This document shows positions 1 through 8,872 of a DNA stretch of 36,533 bases, one piece after another (positions within the stretch are counted from its first letter, which is position 1; each line of letters begins with the position of its first letter). The stretch is from NCBI GenBank assembly GCA_016183865.1, contig JACPDT010000084.1:1-36533 (forward strand), given 5' to 3'. The position numbers and the translations under genes were made by a program. Below the pieces are notes generated by a model. It was not told the DNA's origin and searched no databases. It worked only from the letters and a program-made list of their open reading frames with translations. This stretch comes from Armatimonadota bacterium. GTDB lineage: Bacteria; Vulcanimicrobiota; JACPDT01.

Positions 1-376
1 AAGGGGGAATCGTTTGCGTGAGTCTCGGACCGGATGGAGAAACATCGGTTTCGTCCCACGTGGGACCGGCCTCCCCTCCCACGTTTCCCCGCAAGTCAAG
101 AATCTCGCCGCAACAAAGGGCTTCCTCCACCTTGCTTTCAGATACGTAATGCACCCCATTCGGACCCTCCACCCACGCCAGGCGTTGATCCGCTGCCAGA
201 TAGACCGAGCCCATTCCTCCGGATTTCAGGATCTTCCTGACTTCATAGCGAGCCTGAAGAACCGTCCCAGGGGGAAGCAAAAGAGCGGTTCCCGGCGTGC
301 CTGCAACAGGCGTACCACAGGCGATGCAAAACTTCGCCGAGTCTCTATTCACCCGACCGCAATCCGGGTAGTACAT
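1..376 (-). CDS. Zinc-ribbon Ser/Thr protein kinase-like protein, 3' part outside window
   Basis: Reading leftward from ATG at 376 the frame stays open to the window edge (125 codons), so the C-terminus is missing. Residues 1-24 form a zinc ribbon (one CxxC-type half degraded to YPDC, the other FCIACG). A linker ending LPPGTVLQARYEV follows, then the start of a Hanks-type kinase with the glycine loop LKSGGMGSVYLAADQRL. A Shine-Dalgarno-like AGAGGGGG lies about 5 nt upstream of the ATG. The frame then departs from the kinase fold: the beta-3 lysine segment (VAIK type) expected within about 10 residues of the loop is absent and the sequence becomes Gly/Pro-rich. It may be a truncated or rearranged kinase or a pseudogene; the missing 3' end would settle this. 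It lies 20 bp downstream of the ATPase gene on the same strand. Confidence 0.6.
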   Translation of the reverse strand, partial: MYYPDCGRVNRDSAKFCIACGTPVAGTPGTALLLPPGTVLQARYEVRKILKSGGMGSVYLAADQRLAWVEGPNGVHYVSESKVEEALCCGEILDLRGNVGGEAGPTWDETDVSPSGPRLTQTIPP

Positions 377-396
377 GCTGACCCCCTCTTCTTTCT

Positions 397-1701
397 TTAC
401 AGGTAATATATGGGCACGAAGAGAATCTTTGTGCTGGTCTTCTCCAGATAGCCCCAATAGTTTTTTGTCAGAACCATGGAACGCTCCGGCTTGAAGGCTT
501 CTATGAAGCTTGCAAGGCTCCTTGATATCCTCTCCCTGTCGAAGGGGGAGAACCTAACCTCCACCGGAATGACTCGCCCTTCGCGATGAAGCACGAAATC
601 CACTTCTGCTCCTACTTTCGTGCGCCAGAAGTTGATTTTCTCCTCGTCTTCGAGCAACTGACTGAGTCTTATGAAAACACTGTTCTCGGCAATAGCCCCG
701 GCGTCCGGACGCTTGTCGAGGCTGACCATGTTTTCGATCAGGGTGTTTCTAAAACCCATGTCCATAAAGAAAATCTTTGGATTCCTCGTAAGCTCCTTCT
801 GGCGATTAGTGAAGAATGGCCGGATTTCCCTGCAGACGAAGGTCTCCTTCAAAATGTTCAGATGCTTCTTGATATTACGATAATCGAGATGAGCTGCCTG
901 ACTCAGATTCTGATAAACGGCGATATTCCCAACTTGCGCGGCCAGATACTGGGAAAGCAGATAAAGGTTGTTCTCCGTCGCCAACTCGAGGAGAGTCTTG
1001 ATGTCTTTCATGATATAGTTGTTGTAGATATCCGCCAGCAGCTTCTTACGAACGGCACTCCCCTCTGCCAGCACTATCGCGGGGTATCCTCCCCAGATAC
1101 AGAATTCCTCATAATGCCTGATCATCTCTTCATGGAATACATCAACACCCCTGTCAGGCTTGAAGTCCTTCCCCTCCTTCAGCCACTCTATTACTTGCTC
1201 GCTCTTCCCACGATATATTCTTCCCGCCCTCTTATCTCTTGCCCCGAGGAATTCGCCGAAGTTGAAAGGATAGAGATGGAAGCTCAGGGTCCGCCCGACC
1301 ATGAATTTTCCGACATGAGCCTTGATGTCAAGTGACGACGACCCCGTGATGATCACCTTCACATCGGGCATTGTATCATATATCAGTTTCAGCTTTCGTC
1401 CGCCTTCGACAGCGTACTGGAACTCATCAATCATCAGGTACAACTTCCGAGACGCTCCCGACGGCATGAAGGTGCGTACAAAGGCAACCGGCTCCGCCTC
1501 GAATTGGGCAAGAAGCCTCCTGTCCTCAAAGGTTACATAACAAATCGCCTCATCGGGTATCTTCATCTTCCTGCGCAGGTGCTCTCTTAGAATTTCGAGA
1601 AACGTGGTCTTGCCGGACTGCCTCGGACCGATGACAGCGATGAATTCCTTTCTTTTCAGGAATGATTCCATGCTTCCGAGCAGGTCTCTCGGACAAGTCA
1701 T
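397..1701 (-). CDS. AAA ATPase with DUF4143-type C-terminal domain
   Basis: A 434-residue solitary ATPase of the AAA_14/DUF4143 family common in bacteria and archaea. Walker A is GPRQSGKTTF (about 25-34), Walker B LYLMIDEFQ (about 88-96), and a sensor-1-like IITGSSSLD follows. The C-terminal third carries the family signature of a winged-helix-like segment and a nuclease-fold-like strand pattern (FWRTKVGAEVDFVL). These proteins are often found alone or with mobile DNA and their cellular role is largely unknown. The ATG at 1701 is preceded by GAGGT, and a near-consensus promoter lies at 1736-1763. A paralog occurs at 31139-32266. Both flanks hold kinase gene pieces, which suggests the ATPase arrived in, or accompanied rearrangement of, an older kinase locus. 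Confidence 0.85.
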   Translation of the reverse strand: MTCPRDLLGSMESFLKRKEFIAVIGPRQSGKTTFLEILREHLRRKMKIPDEAICYVTFEDRRLLAQFEAEPVAFVRTFMPSGASRKLYLMIDEFQYAVEGGRKLKLIYDTMPDVKVIITGSSSLDIKAHVGKFMVGRTLSFHLYPFNFGEFLGARDKRAGRIYRGKSEQVIEWLKEGKDFKPDRGVDVFHEEMIRHYEEFCIWGGYPAIVLAEGSAVRKKLLADIYNNYIMKDIKTLLELATENNLYLLSQYLAAQVGNIAVYQNLSQAAHLDYRNIKKHLNILKETFVCREIRPFFTNRQKELTRNPKIFFMDMGFRNTLIENMVSLDKRPDAGAIAENSVFIRLSQLLEDEEKINFWRTKVGAEVDFVLHREGRVIPVEVRFSPFDRERISRSLASFIEAFKPERSMVLTKNYWGYLEKTSTKILFVPIYYL

Positions 1702-1735
1702 ATAACCTCACTATTTGTGCATCTATTGCAATTTT

Positions 1736-1763
1736 AGTATAACCAATTCTGCAAAATTGTCAA
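1736..1763 (-). promoter_or_regulatory. Sigma-70-type promoter of the DUF4143 ATPase gene
   Basis: On the minus strand TTGACA (1763-1758) and TATACT (1741-1736) are separated by 16 bp. Transcription would start near 1729, giving a leader of about 28 nt before the ATG at 1701. The -35 box overlaps the TGA that ends the upstream FGE remnant. Confidence 0.7.
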
Positions 1764-2233
1764 TATACGGGTCGAAACTGCTGGGACTTCGCATTCGTAT
1801 TCCGTGTTTCGGTACCGGACGTCCCAGGAAGTTTCCCTGCGCGCCTGTACCTGAAGCCGCCGCGAGCCACCCTGTCGTTGCTTGTTGCCTCGATCTCCCA
1901 AATACGACCATAGGGGGGCGCCCTGATAATTGGAGTGCCACGGATCTGCACACCACTCCCACACATTTCCGTGCATGTCATACAACCCAAAAGCATTTGC
2001 TGCCTTGAAAAAACCGACTGGCGTCGTCCATACCGAAAAACTGCTGAAGCTTACAAATTCCGGCGTGATGATCTGACCGAAATGAAAGGGAGTAGTAGTC
2101 CCTGCACGACACGCATATTCCCATTCCGCCTGGAGCGGATCGCCCGGGCAATCCCAAGATCAATGAGGAAAACCGCGCCGTCTTGTTTCTTGATCATTAT
2201 GTTGGAGGGCTTGGGATCACGGTATACATTCAA
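1760..2233 (-). pseudogene. Decayed Ser/Thr kinase - formylglycine-generating-enzyme (FGE-sulfatase) gene
   Basis: Three reading frames carry consecutive pieces of recognisable domains. At 2233-2130 lies kinase subdomain VIB-VII (VYRDPKPSNIMI, then FLIDLGIARAI). From about 2130 a different frame carries the FGE-sulfatase core AEWEYACRAGTTTPFHFG and later GLYDMHGNVWEWCADPW. After a G6 run at 1913-1918 the frame changes again and gives DRVARGGFRYRR through QQFRPVY and a TGA at about 1760. Kinase-FGE fusions are an established architecture. Here the kinase activation loop and C-lobe and the first half of the FGE domain are deleted, and one further frameshift is present. No intact product is possible. 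It is oriented like the neighbouring genes and lies directly upstream of the ATPase. Confidence 0.8.
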
Positions 2234-2288
2234 TTACGAAGAACGAAGGGAAGTCATCACATTTACGCAAAAATGGATTCGTCTTCCA

Positions 2289-3113
2289 CTACCACCTCTG
2301 CTCATGGGTTTTCATGTACTGAAGCCACGATTCCTGAAGATCTTTCACGTTCTTGATTTGCGGGCCATAGACGGCCTCCAGGGACTGGTCCACCGATTTC
2401 TTCCGAAGAACGGACAGGAAGTTCTGGAAGGTTCGCTCACCGTGCCCCTTGATCAGATATGTCACCAGACTGAGAGCTAGAGCTTCCGCATACCAGAGTC
2501 TTACTTTGTCCGAATCTCTCTCCCAGTGGACATCCATGTAGACAAGCTGCTCCAGAGGGATGTATGTGCCTTTGCGGATTTGTTCGATGTACAGGGCGGT
2601 TTGCTCGGCCTGTCTCGCGAACCTGGCTTCCTCCAGTTCTGCAAGGCCCTCGGAGATCCAATTGACCGATGTATGGCTGAAACCGAGGTAATTGTCGAAA
2701 ATCAGATGAGTCAGCTCGTGAGTAAAAAGACGCCCCATGGCGCCGCTTGACTGCTCCCTGTGCATGGTGATGACCAGCTTGAAGGAATCGGCGTGACCGT
2801 CGGACCAGGGAGGATGTGTGGCCAGGTGTGTATATTCGGCCCGTGTGTTGTAGAGGGTCACACGGATTTTCCGGCCCTTCCAGATAGGAAGGTCCAGGGG
2901 AGAGGGGGCATCCAGGTCCCGAAGGATCCTGGGGAAGACATCTTCCGCCACTCTCGCCAGTCTTCCCGCCATATTCTCATCCTGATGCTCGATCTGGAAA
3001 TGGGCGGTTTCCTTCACCTGGAAGGCGGTTTCCTTCGCAACACCCCACCCTGTGCTTGTCTGGAGCAGGATGGGAACGGCAAGGAGGAGGCAAATAAGGC
3101 GCGAAGCCTTCAT
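2289..3113 (-). CDS. Exported gluzincin-type metallopeptidase (peptidase MA-like)
   Basis: The protein of 274 residues has an N-terminal signal peptide (hydrophobic stretch about 5-18) and a zinc-binding HELTH motif at about 132-136. The second-helix motif WISEGLAE follows, with E155 as likely third zinc ligand. This arrangement (HExxH, about 18 residues, then W-x-x-E-G-x-A) is typical of the peptidase MA/M48-M61-like gluzincins of bacterial envelopes. The ATG at 3113 overlaps the stop of the YkgJ-TPR gene (TGATG), indicating translational coupling; an in-frame GTG lies one codon earlier at 3116. It is the last gene of the long minus-strand operon. The substrate is unknown and no link to sugar uptake is evident beyond co-transcription. 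Confidence 0.75.
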   Translation of the reverse strand: MKASRLICLLLAVPILLQTSTGWGVAKETAFQVKETAHFQIEHQDENMAGRLARVAEDVFPRILRDLDAPSPLDLPIWKGRKIRVTLYNTRAEYTHLATHPPWSDGHADSFKLVITMHREQSSGAMGRLFTHELTHLIFDNYLGFSHTSVNWISEGLAELEEARFARQAEQTALYIEQIRKGTYIPLEQLVYMDVHWERDSDKVRLWYAEALALSLVTYLIKGHGERTFQNFLSVLRKKSVDQSLEAVYGPQIKNVKDLQESWLQYMKTHEQRW

Positions 3114-4339
3114 CACTTTGCCGCCAGGGCTTCCAGATCTCTGTCTATTTCCGCGATCAATGAAGTCTTCTCCTGTTCCAGTGCGAGGGTTCTTGCTTTA
3201 GTGAGGATCTTCCGGGCCTCATCCAGGGCGTTCCGCTTACCGTAGACCCGTCCCAATATGGTAAGGGCAGGGACATAAGTGGGGTTGACGGTCAGCACCT
3301 GCTTCAACGCGTGCTCTGCTTTCTCCCACCAGCCGGAAGAACAGTAGGCCAGACTCAGGGCGTACAGGCAGTCCGTATCCCCGGGTTGGAGATTCACGGC
3401 TTTTTCGAAATGGGGAATGCTCTCTTCATGCCAGCCCAATTGACCGTAAATAAAGCCGAGACACACACAGGGCTCGGGGTTGTCCGGCTCAAGCTCCGCA
3501 TGAATCTTATGTTCGCTTATGGCTTCCTGCAGGTAGCCCCGCTTTGAGTAACCGAAAGCCAGTCTGGAATGGATGTGGGAATCCTTCGGACGAAGGGCGA
3601 GGGCCTCCAGATATTCCTTTTTTGCGAAGTCCCATTGATCCTCATCATCAAGGATGACGGCCAGATGGAAATGGGAAAAGGGGCTTTGGGGGTTCAGTTT
3701 TATGGCTTTCCTATAGACATCCTTGGCCTCACCGATTCTCCCCGCATTGTGATAAGCGGCGGCGAGTCTCTCGTGAGTCTTCGCCGATTGTGGGGCCTGC
3801 TCCACCGCGGCCTCCCACCGGAGCACTTCTTTGGCAAAATCGTCCATCAGGTCACCTCCACAGAATTCCAGATAGTCCCGTTTCAGTTTCGCGAATTCCC
3901 TTGCAAGGGGAACCTTTGTCCAGTAATCGAGCAGGTCCACCGCGGTCGCCGCAGACTTGTAAACGCATAGCTCAGGGGCCTCCGCCAGGTCTTCTGCGTA
4001 CATGTACGGCCCGAAGGTTCGGCAGGAGAAAGGACGATGGGGGTGGATCATGCAGCCTGTCTCAAAGGAGTAAAAGGGACAGTGATCGTACAGAAGGTTC
4101 CCCGCTTCATCTCGCCTGAGGGCCACATAGTCCCTGAAGGCTTCCACCTCCGATTCGGAGTGGAGCGTTCTGAGATAATCATATTCGATGTCCTGCACCT
4201 TCGGCCTCATGGGTCCTGCGCAACAATGACGACAGGTCTCGCAATGATTATAGTCATCCATTTTTGGAAGCTCATTGGAGACCTGTTCATAAACCTTTGT
4301 CAGCCGCGAAAAATAGGACTTTATTGATTCTTTCTCCAC
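3113..4339 (-). CDS. YkgJ-type cysteine-cluster protein with C-terminal TPR repeats
   Basis: The N-terminal half holds a CxxCxxCC cluster (HCETCRHCCAGP) followed by Asp- and Cys-containing segments (CPFYSFETGCMIHPHRPFSC). This is the pattern of the YkgJ/Fe-S or zinc-binding family PF03692. The C-terminal half consists of about six tetratricopeptide repeats (for example AYHNAGRIGEAKDVYRKAI and LGFIYGQLGWHEESIPHFEK). I favour GTG at 4339 because AGGAG lies 8 nt upstream; a longer reading from GTG at 4390 adds 17 residues but has its SD too far away. The YkgJ domain is often linked to cysteine-rich modification or metal handling, but no reaction is firmly established. The fusion to TPRs suggests a scaffold. 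It is coupled to the metallopeptidase downstream. Confidence 0.8.
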   Translation of the reverse strand: MEKESIKSYFSRLTKVYEQVSNELPKMDDYNHCETCRHCCAGPMRPKVQDIEYDYLRTLHSESEVEAFRDYVALRRDEAGNLLYDHCPFYSFETGCMIHPHRPFSCRTFGPYMYAEDLAEAPELCVYKSAATAVDLLDYWTKVPLAREFAKLKRDYLEFCGGDLMDDFAKEVLRWEAAVEQAPQSAKTHERLAAAYHNAGRIGEAKDVYRKAIKLNPQSPFSHFHLAVILDDEDQWDFAKKEYLEALALRPKDSHIHSRLAFGYSKRGYLQEAISEHKIHAELEPDNPEPCVCLGFIYGQLGWHEESIPHFEKAVNLQPGDTDCLYALSLAYCSSGWWEKAEHALKQVLTVNPTYVPALTILGRVYGKRNALDEARKILTKARTLALEQEKTSLIAEIDRDLEALAAK

Positions 4340-4417
4340 ATTCTCAACTCCTGATCCTTGGTGAATTGCGGATTCGGTAACATCTTGCACAGAGAGAGCC
4401 CGTTTCCTCCCCGAAGA

Positions 4418-6529
4418 TCAACTACGCCTCAGCGTTGCCTCTCGCTGCTGCGCCCATTCGATCTCCAGATCGTCTCCGTCCAGGTGCTCCTTGAACCAGT
4501 GATAACCCGATCTGTCCAGCGTCACCTCCAGGTGGAAGCGGCTTTTCCCGACTCGAAGATTCTCGATCCGCACCCGGGACAGCCCGGGGAAGAAGTGCGG
4601 GGCGATTCGAAGACCCTCCCCTATTCCCCTTGGCGCTAGTCCCAGAAGGGTTTGCACCATAAAAACGGGGATCGCCAGAGACCAGGCCTGAAGCCTGCAG
4701 GCCCTGAGGATCGGAACCGGCGGGTCAGGATCGGCCCTCTGAATTCCGGCGAAAAGCTCCGGCAACTGCCCCTGCGGAAATCTTGCCGATGCCTGGAGGA
4801 GGGACTCGATCAAGAGAGAAGCGGCATTAGAGAATCCGTATCGCTTCATGCCCGCTGCGATGAGCATGGTGTCATGAGGCCAGACGGACCCTTTGTGGTA
4901 GCTGAAAGGGTGGTAGCCTTTCTCCCCGGAGGAAAGGCACCTGAGCCCCCATCCTGAGAAGATGTCGGGCTGCATCAGACGGTGGACTACGTGCCCCGCC
5001 CTGGCCCGGGGTATCACGCCGGACCAAAGCCCGTGCCCGCAATTCGTGGCAATCGGACGGCATCGTCTCCCTCTTCCATCCCTGGCAAGGGCGTAGAATC
5101 GGAGATCCTCCAGCCAGAAGGTCTCGTCGAAACGGGCCTCCACCTGTTCCGCCCGTATTTTCATCTCCTGCTCTTTTTCCGGTTTCTTCATGAAACGGTA
5201 AAGGCCGGCCATTCTGACAAAGGCATCATGGAGATATCCCTGCACTTCAGGAAGGGCGATGGGAGGAGGCGCGGGAGTCCCGTCCCTGCCGATTATGGAG
5301 TCTGCGGAGTCTTTCCACCCCAGGTTTCCAAGCCCTCCTGTGGGGACATATTCCAGCAGCCTGTCCTTGCCGGCGGCTGTGGAGTCCTGAATCCAGGCGA
5401 GAATTCTCTCCGCGCATGGAAGCAGCTCCAGAAGGAGTCCCTCATTTCCGGTCCATCCTACGTACTCAGCGAGGAGGACAAGGAAAAGGAGGGAAGCATC
5501 CACTGTGGCGTAATTTCTTCTGAAGGGAACCTCTCCCGTTCTCGCCATCTCGCCATCCCTCAGTTCATGGGGGATTTTTCCGGGCCCTTCCCCCGTTCTT
5601 GGATCATCCCTCATGCCTTGATGGGAAGCCAGATATCGGAGGACCCCTTCCGCGATTTCGGGCTCCCACACCAGAGCCTGATAGGCGGTGAGGAGGCTGT
5701 CCCTTCCGAAGGGGCAGCCGAACCAGGGCAATCCTGCCTGAGGAATGGGGCCCTGCGGCTCTTCCATGAGGAGGCCCTTGAGCCCTTCGATGCCGCTCTT
5801 CAGGGCCTGACTCAGGAGAGGATGATCTGTAAAGAAACGCACACCTCCCCGGACGTTATACGGCACGCGAGGGACAGGGGAGAGGCTCCGCTCCCGTACC
5901 ATCGGAGTGATCCTGACCCTGATGGAAGCGCTTCCGCCCGAGGGAAGGAGGATCTCATAAACGGCTGTCCCTTCCTCAGCCAGGCTCTCCGGCGCAGGGT
6001 CGAAGGAAATCAGGGTGGATCGCGTACAGCCATCCATGCCGACACGACCCAGAGTTATGGAATTGCGGGTCAACTCAGGGTTGAGTTTCGTCCCACGTAC
6101 CTGTCGGGAGGGCTTCCGTCCTGAAAGCATCCCCCTGACCTCGAAGATGTCCGAAAAAGAGCTGCCTGCCTCCCAGACGCAAGTGATCGCCATTTCACAG
6201 GGGGAATGGTTCTCGATGACGATTCTTTCCTCGAAATCGAGAGACAGGAGGCGCTCCCTTTTCACCAGAACGGATTGGGCCGGCAATTCCTTTCCCCCTA
6301 TCCTCGTTCGGCGGTTCGTGAAGTACAAACAGTCCCTGTCCGTTTCCCACTCGGAACGAGAAAGGACCTGCAAAGGAACGTCCGGGAGAAAGAAAACAAG
6401 CTCATCCAGGAACCGGGTGTCTCGAAAATAGAAGCCATACCCTTCCTGGTTCTTTTGTTTGGGGATATCCCCGTGCTCGTTACTCACAAGGAATGCGCCG
6501 TTTCGGGCCAGAATGCGGTCTCCTTCCAC
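4418..6529 (-). CDS. Amylo-alpha-1,6-glucosidase / glycogen-debranching-like glycosidase
   Basis: About 703 residues with the two-part architecture of the bacterial GDE_N_bis plus GDE_C/MGH1-like glycosidases. The N-terminal beta-domain begins RILARNGAFLVSNEHGDI and contains YGFYFRDTRFL. The (alpha/alpha)6-barrel holds WFGCPFGRDSLLTAYQALVW and later GYHPFSYHKGSVWPHDTMLI. No signal peptide is present, so it should act in the cytoplasm on imported alpha-glucans or glucosides. GTG at 6529 is chosen because AGGAGG lies 6 nt upstream; ATG at 6535 abuts the same SD. It follows the GH65 gene by about 30 bp. Exact linkage specificity cannot be read from sequence, since members of this fold also act on sucrose, mannosylglycerate and similar glycosides. 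Confidence 0.85.
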   Translation of the reverse strand: MEGDRILARNGAFLVSNEHGDIPKQKNQEGYGFYFRDTRFLDELVFFLPDVPLQVLSRSEWETDRDCLYFTNRRTRIGGKELPAQSVLVKRERLLSLDFEERIVIENHSPCEMAITCVWEAGSSFSDIFEVRGMLSGRKPSRQVRGTKLNPELTRNSITLGRVGMDGCTRSTLISFDPAPESLAEEGTAVYEILLPSGGSASIRVRITPMVRERSLSPVPRVPYNVRGGVRFFTDHPLLSQALKSGIEGLKGLLMEEPQGPIPQAGLPWFGCPFGRDSLLTAYQALVWEPEIAEGVLRYLASHQGMRDDPRTGEGPGKIPHELRDGEMARTGEVPFRRNYATVDASLLFLVLLAEYVGWTGNEGLLLELLPCAERILAWIQDSTAAGKDRLLEYVPTGGLGNLGWKDSADSIIGRDGTPAPPPIALPEVQGYLHDAFVRMAGLYRFMKKPEKEQEMKIRAEQVEARFDETFWLEDLRFYALARDGRGRRCRPIATNCGHGLWSGVIPRARAGHVVHRLMQPDIFSGWGLRCLSSGEKGYHPFSYHKGSVWPHDTMLIAAGMKRYGFSNAASLLIESLLQASARFPQGQLPELFAGIQRADPDPPVPILRACRLQAWSLAIPVFMVQTLLGLAPRGIGEGLRIAPHFFPGLSRVRIENLRVGKSRFHLEVTLDRSGYHWFKEHLDGDDLEIEWAQQREATLRRS

Positions 6530-6558
6530 CCTCATCCTCCTAAATTCAACACCAAAAT

Positions 6559-6578
6559 TTCACCGCAGAGGCACAGAG
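6559..6578. repeat. Dispersed 20-mer repeat, copy 1
   Basis: TTCACCGCAGAGGCACAGAG, 19 of 20 identical to 14623-14642. It overlaps the last codons and stop of the GH65 gene, whose terminal residues TSVPLR are encoded by the repeat. Confidence 0.7.
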
Positions 6579-8872
6579 GTCGAACCACCCTCTTCCACGC
6601 TCACTGCCTTGCCGCAGATGGTGAGCTGCACCTGGGGTCCGCCGGACCCTTTCGGGCGGGAGACTCGAACCAGGGAGCGGGTGATCGAAATCCTCAAGGG
6701 CACATTGTGCAGAAAAAGAGTGAAGGCGAGGGACTCCCAGTTTCGCGGCAGCCTGGGCGCCACTTCCAGTCCCTCCTCGGTCATCTTCACCCCTCCAAAT
6801 CCGAAGACAAGGGCCTGCCAGCTTCCTCCCATGGCAGCCATATGGAGGCCATGGGAGGAGTTTCCCATCCGATCCGCGAGATCCAGGTTTACGCTTTGCA
6901 CGAAATAGGAGTATGCCTTCTCCGTTTCTCCCAGATCGGAAGCAACAAGGGAATGGATCCCTCTGGAAAGAGAAGAGCCATGGGCCGTTCGGGGCTCATA
7001 AAAGTCCCATTGGGTTCGGAGGAAGGGTGGATGCCAGGAGCGTCCCAGCAATGCGGCCAGCATCAGGACATCGGGCTGTTTCAATACCTGAACCCTCTGG
7101 ATCGCTTCATGCCCCAGGATCACGTCCATGGGCCTTGTTCTCGGCTCGTATTGAGCCAGATCCACGGACTCCAGATTCAGGAATCCGTCAAATTGAATCA
7201 AGAGACCGGTGGCAGGGTCCTGTCCTATTTTCATGTGGCCGGCCACATTTTCCCAGCAGGCCGACTCCTCTTTTGTCAGAGAAAGGCGGGAGAACAGGCC
7301 CGGCCACTGATCGGGTCTCCGGGACCGGATCAGGCGGCCGACCTCAATGGCTTTTCTGATATTCCATTGGGCCATGGAATTCGTAAAGACATTGTTATCA
7401 ATGTTCTCGTGATACTCATCAGGTCCTATGACCTGATGAATTCCGAAATGGCCGTCAGAGTCAGGCACTGCTCGGCTCGCCCAGAAGCGGGCCGTCTCGA
7501 TGATGATCTCAGCCCCCCTGGAGGCCAGAAACTCCAGGTCTCCCGTAGCCTGCCAGTACTGCCAGTAAGCCAGAGCCACATCTGCGCTGATATGCTGCTC
7601 CCTGTCTCCGCACCAGATCCTGATCTCCTTGCCCGAATCCGGGTGGCGGATCCATCTTGGCGTGGTTTCTTCCCCTGTATCGGTGCTCTCCCAGGCAAAC
7701 CATGCCCCTTTGTATCCGTTTTCCTCGGCCTTTTTGCGGGCCCCCTTCAGTGTGAGATAGCGATAGGTCAGCAAAGTCCTGGCTGTTTCCGGCTGGGTCC
7801 AGATGAAGAAAGGCAGCATGAAGGTCTCTGTATCCCAAAAGACATGACCCTTGTAGCCTGGACCGGACAGCCCTTTGGCCGCGATGCTCGCCCTTGGGTC
7901 CACGGGTGACGCACATTGGAGAAGATGAAAAATGCAGAAACGGATCGCCCTTTGGGATTCAGGATCTCCCTGGATCTCCACATCGCTTCTTCTCCAGAGC
8001 TCGGACCAGATTCGGGAATGGGCTGAGACCAAATTCTCAAAAGATTCGGAATTGTGTTTTCCCAACACATTCAAGGCGTCGAACCAGGGATCTTCCCTGG
8101 GAATATCCCTGGATGTCGTTGTGGCTACCCGTTTTTCCAGCCTGAAGGGGACATTTCTTTTGGGAGTCCACTCCGTGGCATGACAGGACGCACCGCAGGG
8201 AGAGGGCGACAGAATACGTGTCGTAAACCTCGCTCCCCCGCTGTTCATCTTGTGACAGGCCGCCTGGGCAATCTCAATTTTCGAGTAAAGAGTTCGAGTG
8301 AGGAGACGAAGCTCTCCCCCCGGGGAGGTGTCTGCTTTTCCCACCTCCAGGTGGGTCGGCCCGTTATCGGACAAGGAAGCGTCAAGAAAGCTCTCGAGAC
8401 GCATTGGGGCCTCATGGTTTAAGGGCGTCACCTCGTAGATGAGTGCGGCAAGATGACGGTCATCCATGCTTAACATTCTGACTGTTCTGATCATCGTCAC
8501 CGCGCCTTTGGAGTCTTGCCAGGTCACTCGTCGCTCGAAGGTTCCCTTTTTCATGTCCAGGGTCAGCCTGGATTCCAGAACTGTTCCACTGTGAAGGGAG
8601 AAGGGCGCCCCATCCACAAAGAGCCGCACTCTTGTCCATTCAGGAATTACGGGGAGCTCCGGAACATGACCGGGGACTTCATCAAAGACCCCGGCCAGAT
8701 AGGTTCCGGAAAGGGTTCCCCTGCCGCCCTCTTCGGGCGCTCCCCTGGTCCCCATATATCCGTTGGCCAGGGTAAAAAGACTCTCCAGGGCGCCCATGTC
8801 CTGGGAGGGCTGGTATTCCCTTTCCACGAGAAAAGAAAGGTCAATTTTCGTGTCTGTGCTCATTTTCTTCAT
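6560..8872 (-). CDS. Glycoside hydrolase family 65 protein (disaccharide phosphorylase or hydrolase)
   Basis: A full-length GH65 enzyme (about 770 residues) of the maltose/trehalose/kojibiose phosphorylase family. The N-terminal beta-sandwich has LESLFTLANGYMGTRG. The (alpha/alpha)6-barrel has YKGHVFWDTETFMLPFF and the catalytic segment VIGPDEYHENIDNNVFTN, whose Glu (about E486) aligns with the known general acid. The C-terminal beta-domain has GSSLSRGIHSLVASDLG. Phosphorylases of this family split alpha-glucosides to beta-glucose-1-phosphate plus glucose; hydrolases also exist and I cannot separate them here. The start is ambiguous (ATG at 8881, 8872 or 8863); 8872 has GGTGA 9 nt upstream. 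The gene overlaps the end of the HAD gene. Its C-terminus runs into a dispersed repeat. Confidence 0.88.
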   Translation of the reverse strand: MKKMSTDTKIDLSFLVEREYQPSQDMGALESLFTLANGYMGTRGAPEEGGRGTLSGTYLAGVFDEVPGHVPELPVIPEWTRVRLFVDGAPFSLHSGTVLESRLTLDMKKGTFERRVTWQDSKGAVTMIRTVRMLSMDDRHLAALIYEVTPLNHEAPMRLESFLDASLSDNGPTHLEVGKADTSPGGELRLLTRTLYSKIEIAQAACHKMNSGGARFTTRILSPSPCGASCHATEWTPKRNVPFRLEKRVATTTSRDIPREDPWFDALNVLGKHNSESFENLVSAHSRIWSELWRRSDVEIQGDPESQRAIRFCIFHLLQCASPVDPRASIAAKGLSGPGYKGHVFWDTETFMLPFFIWTQPETARTLLTYRYLTLKGARKKAEENGYKGAWFAWESTDTGEETTPRWIRHPDSGKEIRIWCGDREQHISADVALAYWQYWQATGDLEFLASRGAEIIIETARFWASRAVPDSDGHFGIHQVIGPDEYHENIDNNVFTNSMAQWNIRKAIEVGRLIRSRRPDQWPGLFSRLSLTKEESACWENVAGHMKIGQDPATGLLIQFDGFLNLESVDLAQYEPRTRPMDVILGHEAIQRVQVLKQPDVLMLAALLGRSWHPPFLRTQWDFYEPRTAHGSSLSRGIHSLVASDLGETEKAYSYFVQSVNLDLADRMGNSSHGLHMAAMGGSWQALVFGFGGVKMTEEGLEVAPRLPRNWESLAFTLFLHNVPLRISITRSLVRVSRPKGSGGPQVQLTICGKAVSVEEGGSTSVPLR

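Noticed and set aside
4982-6124. 380-codon open frame on the plus strand
   Set aside because: Antisense to the debranching-like enzyme; composition reflects high GC at third positions.
6206-7909. 567-codon open frame on the plus strand
   Set aside because: Antisense to the clearly homologous debranching-like and GH65 genes; no protein-like pattern.
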